A DNA stretch of 64,000 bases from Sulfuriflexus mobilis (lineage in GTDB: Bacteria; Pseudomonadota; Gammaproteobacteria; AKS1). Of this stretch, positions 50,652 through 60,328 are shown piece by piece (position 1 is the first letter of the stretch; each line of letters starts with the position of its first letter). Under the pieces are notes generated by a model, which did not search any database, was not told the DNA's origin, and saw nothing but the letters and a program-made list of their open reading frames with translations. Location of the stretch: assembly GCF_003967195.1 (NCBI RefSeq), contig NZ_AP018725.1, positions 2,662,001-2,726,000 on the forward strand, given 5' to 3'. Position numbers and translations under genes: made by a program.

Positions 50652-50956
50652 ATTCTTGCATCTATAACGTTATGTTAAATATTTTCCAGGGATGTTCCCA
50701 ACCGCTGGCAAAACCGACCTCGCTTGAAGCCATAAGAGTCCTTGCCGGGCAAGATCTTCGACCGACCAGCCATTTCCAGACGACAGGGCTGCATGAATAC
50801 CAAAGTACCCGGGCTTTCACACAGGCCCGGCAACACATGAAAGCGTTGACTGAAAATAACGCCAAGTATGGCAATTCTATTGGTTTGGAGCCGATAGCAG
50901 GGGGAACGCAGGCGCTATTATGCCATATTTTGCTGTTTTCAAACAGTGGCTATTGA
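50652..50956. other. Intergenic, no gene seen
   Basis: 305 bp between the SulP gene and the next reverse gene. It contains a hairpin CCGGGC/GCCCGG (about 50807-50830) and presumably the SulP promoter. ORFs here are short and lack ribosome sites. Confidence 0.4.
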
Positions 50957-51301
50957 CTAGACCGGCAAGTAAAAAAACACAAACCGCCCGTCTTCAATAT
51001 CCACCATCAGACTAGCACCATGTGACAGGCCGTAATCGACATAGCCGGGGATGGCACTGGCCTGGTGACATTCACTCGAGTGTTGCGGGGCTTCAAAATC
51101 ACGGTCGCGGTCGTACCATGAGAGCAGCATGTAAGCCCCTAATCGCAGTTCGGCCTCGGTATTGGCCAGGCTCATCGCGGCCTCATAGTCGCGCAATGCC
51201 GGGGCCGGCGACAATTTAACGACCTCTACGCCGGACAGGTCCACACCGGCACTGACCAGGCAGGCCTCGCCACTCTTCGCAGGTTTGTCTGTATCCCCCA
51301 T
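50957..51301 (-). CDS. Hypothetical protein coupled to CDGSH gene
   Basis: 114 residues, overlapping the CDGSH gene stop as TGATG, so translated together. Contains LRDYEAAMSLANTEAELRLG AYMLLSWYDRDRDFEAPQHS and GYVDYGLSHGASLMVDIEDG RFVFFYL. Several Cys/His residues are present. Family not recognised; a partner of the iron-sulfur protein is inference. Confidence 0.65.
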   Translation of the reverse strand: MGDTDKPAKSGEACLVSAGVDLSGVEVVKLSPAPALRDYEAAMSLANTEAELRLGAYMLLSWYDRDRDFEAPQHSSECHQASAIPGYVDYGLSHGASLMVDIEDGRFVFFYLPV

Positions 51302-51744
51302 CAGCCCTCAAAACCACACTGCTTGTGACTCGCATCGCAGAAGGGTTTATTGGCTGAGGCACCGCAACGGCACAAGGCACCTTTGCTTCGTGTCGTCACC
51401 GACACCCCGTTGCGGCTGAATATCGTCACCGGGCCCTTGATGGTCAGCATCGCATTTATTTTAACCGTAATCACAAGCGGCCCTCCCTGCCCGACAATAT
51501 CTTCACCGCGTTCATCAGTGAATTCTTCGCCGGCCTGGAAACCATTTTTCTTATGACTGCCATCACAGAAGGGCTTGTTGGCCGAGCCACCGCAACGACA
51601 CAGGGCCAATTCTTTTTCCTGCGCAAGGATAATTCCCTCGGCATCCTCCACCGTCAGCTGTGTTTCACTGCCGCAAATCAGAGGCCCATCAGGTCGGACC
51701 ATGATGGTATTACCGGGGTAACTGGGTTTTTCGCTCAATGCCAT
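51301..51744 (-). CDS. Double CDGSH iron-sulfur protein
   Basis: 147 residues with two CDGSH clusters: CRCGGSANKPFCDGSHKKNG F at about 47-67 and CRCGASANKPFCDASHKQCG at the end. In each, three Cys and one His would bind a [2Fe-2S] cluster. An N-terminal extension has MVRPDGPLICGSETQLT. It may be involved in redox or iron handling. The preceding domain between the clusters (LVITVKINAMLTIKGPVTIF) resembles an iron-binding zinc-finger-like DUF1271 unit. Confidence 0.88.
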   Translation of the reverse strand: MALSEKPSYPGNTIMVRPDGPLICGSETQLTVEDAEGIILAQEKELALCRCGGSANKPFCDGSHKKNGFQAGEEFTDERGEDIVGQGGPLVITVKINAMLTIKGPVTIFSRNGVSVTTRSKGALCRCGASANKPFCDASHKQCGFEG

Positions 51745-51875
51745 GCCTCACTCATAGGGCCAACGGTATTCAGGCACTATTTAATCAGTTTTTTCCCTGA
51801 GCTGCCAATCGTGGCACTGTGATTACTACGCAGATAAAGGCACCAAAGCCTGACAATATTCACTATACTCCGAAC

Positions 51876-52751
51876 ATGGCAAACAAAACTGTATCACTGG
51901 TACTCGGTAGTGGCGGCGCCCGTGGGCTGGCGCACATCGGTGTTATTAACTGGCTCGATGAGCAAGGCTACGATATCAAGTCCATCTCCGGTTCCTCGAT
52001 GGGCGCATTGATTGGCGGTATCTATGCCACCGGCAAACTCCAGGTTTATACTGACTGGGTCACCCAGCTGGAAAAACTGGATGTCTTACGCCTGCTCGAT
52101 TTTTCCTTCGGCGAGGCAGGCCTTATAAAGGGCGAACGGATCACCAAGGTCCTGCGCGACCTTATCGGTGACCATCGCATAGAAGATTTGCCACTATCGT
52201 ATACGGCCGTGGCGACTGACCTGGATAATCAAAAAGAGGTCTGGTTAAACGAGGGCTCACTGTTTGATGCGATACGTGCCTCTATGGCAATACCTTCTAT
52301 CTTTACCCCGGTTGACCACCATGGCAAAAGACTCGTTGATGGGGGCCTGCTCAATCCGATCCCCATCGCGCCGACCCTGAAAGACAAAACGGATCTCACC
52401 ATCGCGGTGAACCTCAGTGCCCCGGCCAGTGCCAAAGCCGCCGCTGCCACACCACAGGTAAAAAAACCTGAGCAGGAGAGTTACCACGAAAAAATTCTTC
52501 AGTTCATCGATGACCTGCAACGACGAGTATTAAGGGACGAGCCTGGTGACATGGGTATGTTTGACATTATTGCCAACTCGCTCGACGCCATGCAAAATAC
52601 CATTGCCCGTTTCAAGCTCGCCGCCTACGCCCCCGACCTGATTATCAATATCCCGAGCAATAGCTGTACCTTTTATGAATTCTACCGTGCGGAAGAACTC
52701 ATCGAGATCGGACGCCGTAAGACCGAAGAGGCCTGCAACGGCTCACACTGA
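51876..52751 (+). CDS. Patatin-like phospholipase (RssA-like)
   Basis: 291 residues from the ATG at 51876: oxyanion loop GSGGARG, nucleophile SGSSMGAL (G-x-S-x-G with Ser), and catalytic Asp in DGGLLNPIPI. A C-terminal helix extension is present. It is a Ser-Asp dyad lipid acyl hydrolase, cytoplasmic by lack of signal. Confidence 0.9.
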   Translation: MANKTVSLVLGSGGARGLAHIGVINWLDEQGYDIKSISGSSMGALIGGIYATGKLQVYTDWVTQLEKLDVLRLLDFSFGEAGLIKGERITKVLRDLIGDHRIEDLPLSYTAVATDLDNQKEVWLNEGSLFDAIRASMAIPSIFTPVDHHGKRLVDGGLLNPIPIAPTLKDKTDLTIAVNLSAPASAKAAAATPQVKKPEQESYHEKILQFIDDLQRRVLRDEPGDMGMFDIIANSLDAMQNTIARFKLAAYAPDLIINIPSNSCTFYEFYRAEELIEIGRRKTEEACNGSH

Positions 52752-52802
52752 ATACCCAACTTTATCTTAATCGAGCCCCATGCATTCTATACATGCCAAC
52801 CT

Positions 52803-53255
52803 TTAAGACTTAAGGGTTGGCAGAAACTCTGGCAAGTGTTCGCGGACCGTTTTGGCAGAGCGTTTAACCAGGTTTTTTGTCACTTCCAGCGTCACATGCC
52901 TTTTCACCTGCTCATCAAGCTCATTACGCAGTTCGCCGAGAAACGTCGGTTCACATACCAACAGCAGTGAATCGTAATGATTTTCATTCAGGTTGTTATG
53001 CAGGTAACCGGCAACCTCGCGGGCAAACTCAACGCTCGCCTGTTTGTGGGCATCCGTTTTTGGCTCCGCGGCATGATGCCCACCCGAACCGGCACTATGC
53101 AGCTTGCCGGGCAGGTCCGATGTGATCTCACGCGTATGCAGGCGTGCCTCCGGGTGCGTAAGATCATCGTGTTCAAGCAGTTCGCCAGTGGGTGTACTGG
53201 CGGTGAAAACGCGTGCACTGTTTGTGTCTGCCACAAGGACCCAAATTCTAGACAT
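52803..53255 (-). CDS. Host attachment protein family (baeRF/eRF1-like)
   Basis: 150 residues: WVLVADTNSARVFTAST, ELLEHDDLTHPEARLHTREI and AGYLHNNLNENHYDSLLLVC EPTFLGELR. This matches the family named 'host attachment protein', related to archaeal release factor-type domains. Despite the name the function in free-living bacteria is unknown. Confidence 0.8.
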   Translation of the reverse strand: MSRIWVLVADTNSARVFTASTPTGELLEHDDLTHPEARLHTREITSDLPGKLHSAGSGGHHAAEPKTDAHKQASVEFAREVAGYLHNNLNENHYDSLLLVCEPTFLGELRNELDEQVKRHVTLEVTKNLVKRSAKTVREHLPEFLPTLKS

Positions 53256-53477
53256 TGCCTATCTCCTTACTGAAAACTCTTGACTAGTACAGTCAGCTAA
53301 CCAGTCGCCTGCAAAATGCGTGAGGCCAGTGCCGACGTAAACATTTTGTTTATTACATAGTGCGCAGAAAATCTGATATCAACCTCAATAAATAAAGTAT
53401 ATGGGTTAATACCCGATACGGCCAGCCATTGAATGCAATGGCTACGACAAATCGGCAGTCATCATTGATTCAAGGCC

Positions 53478-54908
53478 TCAGCCCTTGATCACAATAAGCG
53501 GTTCAAGCCGTGCGACCTTGTGTGCCAGCCCGGCCTTGTCGGCAGCATCGACCACCGCGGCCACATCTTTATAGGCATCTGGTGCCTCTTCGGCCACGCC
53601 ACGCAGCGAGGGACTTTTGATGATGATGCCGCGTGTGGCCAGTTCATCGACCAGCTCTCGCCCCCGCCACTGGCGCTTGGCCTGGTGTCGGCTCATGGCA
53701 CGCCCGGCACCGTGGCAGGCAGAGGAGAAGGCCTGCTTTTCACTTTCCACCGTACCTGCCAGAATGTAGGAGCCGGTACCCATGGAGCCACCGATCAACA
53801 CGGGTTGCCCCACTGCACGTAGTGCTTGCGGAATATCCGGATGCCCGGGGCCATAGGCGCGCGTCGCACCCTTGCGATGGATGAACAACTGGCGTTTTTT
53901 GCCCTCGACCTCGTGCTCTTCGACCTTGCAGGTATTGTGCGAGACATCATAGAGCAGGTGCAGGTCGGCCTTGGGTATCACGCTGGCAAATGCCTGGCGC
54001 GTCAGGTGGGTGATGATCTGACGATTGGCCAGCGCACAGTTAATACCTGCACGCATGGCGCCCAGGTAACGCTGACCAATGTCGGAGAGAATCGGTGCGC
54101 AGGCCAGCTCCCGATCCGGCAGGTGGATGCCGTACCCCGCGGCACTCATCGCCATCTCCTTCAGAAACTCGGTACCTATCTGGTGGCCCAGGCCACGCGA
54201 GCCACAATGGATACTCACCATCACATCACCGACATGCACGCCGTAAACATCGGCGATGTCTTCATCATAAACGGCCGTGACATGCTGTATTTCAAGATAA
54301 TGGTTACCGGAACCGAGCGTGCCCATTTCATCGACCTGCCGTTGCCTGGCCTTGTCGGATACCTGCTGGGGTTCGGCACCCGCCATGCAGCCCTGTTCCT
54401 CAACACGTTGCAGGTCTTCCGCCACGCCAAAGCCCTGCTCAACCGCCCACTGCGCACCGCCCTCGAGCATGGCCTTCATGCCACTGTGGTTCAGGTGGAT
54501 ACGGCCGGTACTGCCGAGACCGGCGGGGATGGCTCGCGACAATTCGTGGGCCAGTGTTTGCTGGTGTGCGAGGATATCTTCACGCCGCAGGCCGGTGTGC
54601 AGGGTGCGCACACCGCAAGAGATATCAAAACCGACCCCGCCACCTGAAATAATCCCGCCCTGCTCCGGGTCGAATGCCGCCACGCCGCCAATCGGGAAAC
54701 CATAGCCCCAGTGGGCATCCGGCATGGCATAGGCACTTTGCACGATCCCCGGCAGGGTGGCGACATTGCAGATCTGTTCGTAAACCTTGTGGTCCATGTC
54801 GCCGATCAGCGGTTCATCTGCATAGATCACGGCCGGCACACGCATGTTACCGTGGGCAGCGATCTCCCAGCGCGTGTCACTGTGCTGCGTAAACAAACCC
54901 AGGTCCAT
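53478..54908 (-). CDS. rtcB: RtcB RNA-splicing ligase
   Basis: 476 residues: MPDAHWGYGFPIGGVAAFDP, GGGVGFDISCGVRTLHTGL, GTLGSGNHYLEIQHV, VSIHCGSRGLGHQIG, VGGSMGTGSYI and the guanylylated His in ACHGAGRAMSR. It joins RNA 2',3'-cyclic phosphate to 5'-OH ends with GTP and Mn2+. The archease gene lies 20 bp upstream. No RtcR regulator or RtcA is in the window. Confidence 0.94.
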   Translation of the reverse strand: MDLGLFTQHSDTRWEIAAHGNMRVPAVIYADEPLIGDMDHKVYEQICNVATLPGIVQSAYAMPDAHWGYGFPIGGVAAFDPEQGGIISGGGVGFDISCGVRTLHTGLRREDILAHQQTLAHELSRAIPAGLGSTGRIHLNHSGMKAMLEGGAQWAVEQGFGVAEDLQRVEEQGCMAGAEPQQVSDKARQRQVDEMGTLGSGNHYLEIQHVTAVYDEDIADVYGVHVGDVMVSIHCGSRGLGHQIGTEFLKEMAMSAAGYGIHLPDRELACAPILSDIGQRYLGAMRAGINCALANRQIITHLTRQAFASVIPKADLHLLYDVSHNTCKVEEHEVEGKKRQLFIHRKGATRAYGPGHPDIPQALRAVGQPVLIGGSMGTGSYILAGTVESEKQAFSSACHGAGRAMSRHQAKRQWRGRELVDELATRGIIIKSPSLRGVAEEAPDAYKDVAAVVDAADKAGLAHKVARLEPLIVIKG

Positions 54909-54928
54909 AACGACCCCTCATTAGCGAT

Positions 54929-55348
54929 TCAGACATCCACCACGCATTGTGCCAGCCATTTTCCATCGGCTTGTTGTCTAACCTGCAGAGAGGTATAGGT
55001 GGCGCCTTTTACCTCCACGGCGGGGTGATGCTTGTCGATTTGTAACGGCTCGCCCCAAACGGTGGCGGAAAGGCGATGGTCGTCAATCCTGACCTCGAAG
55101 CGACTGAATATCATATTGCGCGTGGCTATTTCAAAGATCAAGCTATTCAGCCACTCGGCCAATAACAACTCATCGTCAGGGGCGTCACAGCTTAGCGTAA
55201 TACTTTTTGCAGGCGTAATACGTTCAAGATCGGTGATAACCGCACACAGCGCAAGGGCCGCCTGGGCGAATGCCTCAGCCTTACTGGCCGCGATACCACG
55301 TACGCCGATATCCGCGCCGTGTTCAAAATGTTGCCAGTAATTAGCCAC
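54929..55348 (-). CDS. Archease
   Basis: 139 residues from GTG at 55348: YWQHFEHGADIGVRGIAASK AEAF, LLAEWLNSLIFEIATRNMIF and a C-terminal KGATYTSLQVRQ. Archease promotes multiple turnover of RtcB, so the pair is an RNA repair or ligation unit. Confidence 0.88.
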   Translation of the reverse strand: MANYWQHFEHGADIGVRGIAASKAEAFAQAALALCAVITDLERITPAKSITLSCDAPDDELLLAEWLNSLIFEIATRNMIFSRFEVRIDDHRLSATVWGEPLQIDKHHPAVEVKGATYTSLQVRQQADGKWLAQCVVDV

Positions 55349-55526
55349 GGTAAATTATAGAACTGTCCCTTTGACCAGCGGTCTCCACTCCCTTGTCACA
55401 TCATGGCGACGTGAAGACCAATTAATAACATACTGTGTTTGCCTTATTCCAGCACAACCGAAAAGAGCTCTTCCGGTTTGAGTACCGAGATGGCGGTCTT
55501 GCTGGCGCCCTTCAAGCGGGGCGCAG

Positions 55527-56405
55527 CTACAGGCGCTCATCGGCCAGCAGGCTGACGGCCCTGAAAAGCCCGTCACAGACCTGTGCGAGTCGGGCATAGT
55601 CCAGCTTTTCAGCAGTATCCTGTGCGCTATGGTAGTAAGGATAACGGTAAAAGGCCGTATCGGTCACCATCAACGCCTTGTAGCGTTGTATCCAGAACGA
55701 TAAGTGATCGCTCCAAGCCACGCCGGGAATAACGGCAAAGGTAGCGATATGCTGGAGCGGGAAGTCAGTTGAATGGCGAAAAGCACGCGCGAGCCTGTGC
55801 ATGAGCCGGCGCGAACCGAAGTTGGAAACTAAGCTGATAAAGTCAGCACGGTGCGGATAGAAATAGCGGAACAGAGGCGGATAACGCTGGCTGTGCGGGG
55901 CGTCCGAATAATAGCCCATGGTTTCCAGCGCCAGCATGAGTCGAATGTCATCGCCGCGGCGACGTGCGGCCTTCGCGTAAAGACGACTACCCTGACGACC
56001 GGAAAAGAAGAACGGCGGTTCTTCGTTGGTGAAGGCAACAAAACGGATCGTCATGGCGGGTGATAGTGTTCGGAACAGGCGCGACAGTTCCAGCAAGACG
56101 GCGACCCCGCTGGCATTGTCATTGGCGCCGGGGCTACCCTGCACCGAGTCATAGTGTGCACCGAGCAGGATAATTTGTTCCTCTTGAGACGTTCCCTGCC
56201 GCGTAACCTCAAGGTTTGCACAGGGCACACCGTGTTCCTGGTAGGCCTGCCGTTCAACCGTGTAGCCCTGCTCGCGCCAGATGGATGTCACGTACTCTTC
56301 GGCGACGTGCAAGGCGTCCGGGTGCCAGATATTACGCTCGCCGATCTCATCGGCGAGATGATAGACATGGCGCCGCAGATTCTGTTCGAGGGTTTCAAGT
56401 TGCAT
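55527..56405 (-). CDS. M28-family zinc peptidase
   Basis: 292 residues from the ATG at 56405. ILLGAHYDSVQGSPGANDNA SGVAVLLEL (His and bridging Asp), FTNEEPPFF (catalytic and ligand Glu), ALETMGYYSD (Asp) and YYHSAQDTAEKLDY (His) give all zinc ligands of M28 aminopeptidases. The protein lacks a signal peptide. It follows the ATP-grasp gene by 13 bp, the last gene of a four-gene operon. Confidence 0.88.
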   Translation of the reverse strand: MQLETLEQNLRRHVYHLADEIGERNIWHPDALHVAEEYVTSIWREQGYTVERQAYQEHGVPCANLEVTRQGTSQEEQIILLGAHYDSVQGSPGANDNASGVAVLLELSRLFRTLSPAMTIRFVAFTNEEPPFFFSGRQGSRLYAKAARRRGDDIRLMLALETMGYYSDAPHSQRYPPLFRYFYPHRADFISLVSNFGSRRLMHRLARAFRHSTDFPLQHIATFAVIPGVAWSDHLSFWIQRYKALMVTDTAFYRYPYYHSAQDTAEKLDYARLAQVCDGLFRAVSLLADERL

Positions 56406-56418
56406 GGATGAAGGCCGG

Positions 56419-57471
56419 TTAAAGCATTGCCAGTTCCACGTTATCGAAACTGTCAGGGTAATTGTGCAGATAATCGACTTTTCGTTCGAGGGACAGGATG
56501 ACCTCGCGACAAAAATTACGTTCTTCCATTTGACCCACACTCTTCAGGCCGCCGGGACTGAACACATTAATCTCCATGAGTTTATCACTGACAATATCCA
56601 GGCCGACCAGGAACATGCCATCCTGCTTCAGTTTGGCACGTACCGCATCTGCCAGCGCCAGAATGGTATCGTTGATTTGCACCGGTATGGCTATGGCCCC
56701 GGCGGTCATGTTGCTGCGCATGTCCAGATCGCCTTTTTTACGTTGCCTGCGGAAGGCCGCGTACTTGCCCTTGCTACAGAGCGGTTCGCCATTCATCAGG
56801 AACAGACGGATATCGCCATGACTGGCATCGGGCAGGTATTCCTGGGCAATGACATAACCCTCACGGCACACGGCCTCGATCATCTGGTTGATATTGGGCT
56901 TGTCCTCCGGCTGGACGAGGAAGACATTCCTGCCGCCGGAACCGGTGATGGGTTTGAGGACGCCGCGTCCACCCTGTTCATCGATGAAGGCTTTTATCTC
57001 GCCCTTGTCACGGCTAATCAGGGTGCGGGGCCGGACTTCTTCCGGGAAGTACTGCAGGTACATCTTGTTGATGGCGTGGCTCAGACCGTTGGGGTCATTC
57101 AACACGATCACGCCATGTTGCATGGCCAGCCGCCCGAAATTAATACCTGCCAGACGTGCCCATGGCCGGTCGAGGACGTCCTCTGCCGGATCATTACGCA
57201 GCAGCAGGATATCCATATCCTCGACAGAAATACGCTCCCGGTAGGCGGAATCACTACGCAGCGACTCCAGGTACACGCTATGCGAACGGTATTTCCTGTC
57301 AGGGACCCGCCGTGCCCGGGCATGCACACGTTCATCGGGAGCATAGTCGAATTGTCCTACATCGATATACCAGACCTCGTGTCCCATGTTGGTGGCATTC
57401 ATGGCCAGACCAGTGGTGGTATAGTCCGACAGCTCGGTATGGATATTGTTGACGACCATCCCCAGACGCAT
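56419..57471 (-). CDS. GshB-like ATP-grasp ligase
   Basis: 350 residues. N-terminal domain (GMVVNNIHTELSDYTTTGLA), then ATP-grasp features: GVLKPITGSGGRNVFLV, VIAQEYLPDASHGDIRLFLM, and LMEINVFSPGGL with the metal-binding Glu and Asn. It is similar to glutathione synthetase but sits outside a gsh operon. The predicted reaction is ATP-dependent peptide or amino acid ligation. The start overlaps the DUF1704 stop (TAATG). Confidence 0.85.
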   Translation of the reverse strand: MRLGMVVNNIHTELSDYTTTGLAMNATNMGHEVWYIDVGQFDYAPDERVHARARRVPDRKYRSHSVYLESLRSDSAYRERISVEDMDILLLRNDPAEDVLDRPWARLAGINFGRLAMQHGVIVLNDPNGLSHAINKMYLQYFPEEVRPRTLISRDKGEIKAFIDEQGGRGVLKPITGSGGRNVFLVQPEDKPNINQMIEAVCREGYVIAQEYLPDASHGDIRLFLMNGEPLCSKGKYAAFRRQRKKGDLDMRSNMTAGAIAIPVQINDTILALADAVRAKLKQDGMFLVGLDIVSDKLMEINVFSPGGLKSVGQMEERNFCREVILSLERKVDYLHNYPDSFDNVELAML

Positions 57472-59360
57472 TACACAGCCTCCTTCATCAGATCCATGAC
57501 CGTTGCCCCCTGACGCAGGTACTCGAGACGCGTAACCGTTTCAGCCGCGTCGAGGAACCTTGGTCGCAGGCGCGGTGGCAGGAGCACCTGGCGCCACTGA
57601 AGTTCCTCGATGAGTGGCAGGTAGTCATAACTGATCTTGCCAAGATACAGCCGTTCCAGGTCACCACCGCCCGACAGGTAGCTCAGAACCTGGGCCAGTC
57701 CCTGCAGGTAAACCTTGTCTTTTGTATAACCACCACCGCGGAATACTCGCATGGCAATCGTGAATGCTGTGTAAGGCGTATTATCATAATCACTGAGCAG
57801 GCTGCGGAAGGTCTCGATGAAATTGGCACCCTCGGTGATCATATGCACGGCCAGCACCCGACTTGCCAGTAGACGCAGGCGTGAACGACTCAACCCCCCG
57901 ACAAGGTATTCCGCCAGCACAGCCAGGCCTTCCTGCATGGATTCATAACCGGCCATCCCCGCATACAGTTCCCGAAAGGGCTGTTGGCTACCATTGTAGT
58001 GGGTGAGCACGTGCGTGCCGATTTCATGGGCAAGTGTGGCATTAATCCGTGCCTGAGAAACGCTGGCATCTGTGCCGACCAGGAAATTACCCTTTGCTAC
58101 CATGATACCCGGCACATCATCACGCAGTTCCACTCGCGCAGGCAGGCCGGCATCCTGTTGCCGGTAGTATTCGATTTCCTGGCGTGCACGTTCGACTAAC
58201 TCGGCAGGGTTCAGATAACCGCGTTCGTCTTGGCTGTGAGCAGTCTCGGTCTCTATGCCGAGTACCTGCCTGGCGAGTTCCAGCAATTCGGCATCGACAT
58301 CACCGTACAGCTGACGACTGCCAAGCAGGAAACGATTCGTGTTGCGATCAGCGATCAGCGTGAGCTGCCGGTCCAGTTCCTCGCGTTTCTGGGCAAAGAT
58401 ATGCGCCAGGGTCGGATCTTCGATCCGTTCCAGAGGGATGGCGAACAGTTCACGCTTCATCAGACTCGGATCGACTCTGCGCGGGCGGTACAGGAACTCG
58501 GGAGGGCTTGCACAATTCGCTTGCTCGAATGCCTGCCAGGCAGCGTGTGCATTGACCGGTGAAACATGCAAGAGCAATTCAAATTGTTGATTGATTCGAG
58601 TCAGTCTTTCGTCTGTTTCGTAAACCGCCCGGTTCATGGTGCGATGTCCCAGTTCGAGGTAGTGGGCAGGGCGCAGCGGCGTACAATGGCGTGTGAAGGC
58701 ATAGAAACTGCGCTTGAGTCCATGTGCCAGGGCATAATGTAGCCTGCGCCAGCGAAATGGCAGCAGTGTGTTGGTCTCGGCATCACGATAGATAGGACTG
58801 ACCTCCAAACCGATATGCAGGCAGTTGAGCCGCGTGAGCTCCTGTTTGGTTAACAATAGTGACTGTTGTGGTGGCGTGACGTCTTCTGCGTAGCTGATCG
58901 CCACGTCTGGGCGATCATCATCGATACGGATATTCAGCAATGCATTTTCCATGCGTTCCAGGAATGCTGATGGCGAGCCATGCTTGGGGGCAATGATACG
59001 AAAGGCCGGCTGGCGGGTTTCGTCAGTCACCTCGGCGCCGGACCACAACTCCAGCAGCAAGCAGGCACCGAATTGCTTGTGCTGGATGCTGAGGATTTCT
59101 TTTATCAGTTTGACCAGCGAGGCCTGGTGTTCGGGCCGGTCATCGGCCAGCAGATAGGAGGCCTCGCCCAGCAGCAGACGTTCCGTACCGAGGTCTGCGC
59201 GCGTTGCCGGCCGACGATATAGGGCCAGGAACGGCAGCTGGCGATCGATATGAATACGCCCGCCATCACGTAGCTTGTAACGGACAGGCTCATTACGCTG
59301 ATAGGCATCGGTGATGGAGCCGATGAGCGCGTCGCTAATGTAGTCAGCACTTCCATTCAT
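57471..59360 (-). CDS. DUF1704/QEGLA-motif metallopeptidase
   Basis: 629 residues. The C-terminal half carries the zinc site TLAHEIGTHVLTHYNG (H-E-x-G-T-H near 443) and SMQEGLAVLAEYLVGG near 473, where the QEGLA Glu is the third ligand. The family includes eukaryotic MATCAP tyrosine carboxypeptidases. N-terminal half is family-specific. It starts within 4 bp overlap of the formylglutamate amidohydrolase gene. Bacterial substrate unknown; a carboxypeptidase acting on a tag added by the adjacent ATP-grasp is hypothesis. Confidence 0.85.
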   Translation of the reverse strand: MNGSADYISDALIGSITDAYQRNEPVRYKLRDGGRIHIDRQLPFLALYRRPATRADLGTERLLLGEASYLLADDRPEHQASLVKLIKEILSIQHKQFGACLLLELWSGAEVTDETRQPAFRIIAPKHGSPSAFLERMENALLNIRIDDDRPDVAISYAEDVTPPQQSLLLTKQELTRLNCLHIGLEVSPIYRDAETNTLLPFRWRRLHYALAHGLKRSFYAFTRHCTPLRPAHYLELGHRTMNRAVYETDERLTRINQQFELLLHVSPVNAHAAWQAFEQANCASPPEFLYRPRRVDPSLMKRELFAIPLERIEDPTLAHIFAQKREELDRQLTLIADRNTNRFLLGSRQLYGDVDAELLELARQVLGIETETAHSQDERGYLNPAELVERARQEIEYYRQQDAGLPARVELRDDVPGIMVAKGNFLVGTDASVSQARINATLAHEIGTHVLTHYNGSQQPFRELYAGMAGYESMQEGLAVLAEYLVGGLSRSRLRLLASRVLAVHMITEGANFIETFRSLLSDYDNTPYTAFTIAMRVFRGGGYTKDKVYLQGLAQVLSYLSGGGDLERLYLGKISYDYLPLIEELQWRQVLLPPRLRPRFLDAAETVTRLEYLRQGATVMDLMKEAV

Positions 59361-60148
59361 TGGATTTTCTTCAGCTCTTCCAGGATGCCAGGTATCGTTG
59401 ATTGTATAGCATCCCGTATGGCCTGAATTTGATCTATGTCACCTACACCGGTCCATTCGTCCATATAGAACTTCTTGAACTCGATCGACAGCACGCAGAT
59501 GTTGTCCGGGTAATTGTTATGGATCCACTCGGCCAGTTGCCGGCCTTTGAACTTGATGTTTTCACGCACATCCAGCTGCCGGCCCATAAAATCATACGCA
59601 CGCAGGTCGGCAATGAAACGCGTAATAGTGGGCAAGCAGCGCTCACGATCCACCATCGTGCCGGTTCCCACATTCACTTCCGGGTTGCTGGCAGGATCGG
59701 CGGGTGCTTGCTCAGGACCTGCACGCCGGTAGTTATAGGCATGCAGATCGAACACGACGATGTGGCCGAAGTGTGCCACCAGCTTGTCGAGCAGGAACCT
59801 TAATTCTGCATAGAAGGCATCATATTCTTCCAGGGAGCGGTCTATCATGTCCTGGCCAAGGGGTTCTTTCCACAGGTGCAGCCCCCAGGCCATCTCCGGG
59901 CTCGTGTAGACGGCCTCATCGCGGGGCCGGTTCAGGTCGACTTCAAAACGTGAGCGGTCAGGAACCAGCCAGGTAGGTACTACCTTGGCGAGGTAGTCCG
60001 TATAGGGGTCTTCTTCATGGGCGCGTTCAGCATCGTCCAGAGCGAACAATGGCAACAGTTCGTGGCGAACCTTGTGTCCGGCGTGAATGGCCGTTGCCAT
60101 GAGCGGGCTTTCGCCGAAGTGTTCGATCCAGATTTTACTATCGGGCAT
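59357..60148 (-). CDS. N-formylglutamate amidohydrolase family protein
   Basis: 263 residues: SPLMATAIHAGHKV, DRSRFEVDLNRPRDEAVY, HIVVFDLHAYNYRR and NIKFKGRQLAEWIHNNYPD. These fit PF05013 zinc-dependent amidohydrolases. Placed first in the operon with DUF1704, ATP-grasp and M28 peptidase, so it probably acts on an acylated or glutamyl peptide rather than in histidine catabolism; no hut genes are nearby. Confidence 0.87.
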   Translation of the reverse strand: MPDSKIWIEHFGESPLMATAIHAGHKVRHELLPLFALDDAERAHEEDPYTDYLAKVVPTWLVPDRSRFEVDLNRPRDEAVYTSPEMAWGLHLWKEPLGQDMIDRSLEEYDAFYAELRFLLDKLVAHFGHIVVFDLHAYNYRRAGPEQAPADPASNPEVNVGTGTMVDRERCLPTITRFIADLRAYDFMGRQLDVRENIKFKGRQLAEWIHNNYPDNICVLSIEFKKFYMDEWTGVGDIDQIQAIRDAIQSTIPGILEELKKIQ

Positions 60149-60328
60149 CCCGGTTCCTTTGCTAACTGATCTGGATGATTAGGCATTGCATGATGTATGA
60201 ATGGGCGGTACCGTTTCAATACAGCCAATAATTCTCTTAATAGTAAACAGTGTAGAGGAAATCTGTATTTTTCCTAATAGCTGATAATCAGTCTCATTAT
60301 TGGAAATGAGAGCAAGGCGAGACAGCCA
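60149..60328. promoter_or_regulatory. Divergent promoter region of the amidohydrolase operon and polX
   Basis: 180-bp AT-rich spacer between the reverse four-gene operon and polX; must carry promoters for both. Candidate -10-like AT stretches (TTAATAGTAAACAGTGTAG) are present, but no operator was recognised. Confidence 0.4.

Noticed and set aside
55430-55526. Possible C-terminal gene relic on the minus strand (RLKGASKTAISVLKPEELFS)
   Set aside because: Only about 28 codons remain, with no start; it could be chance. Not annotated as a pseudogene.
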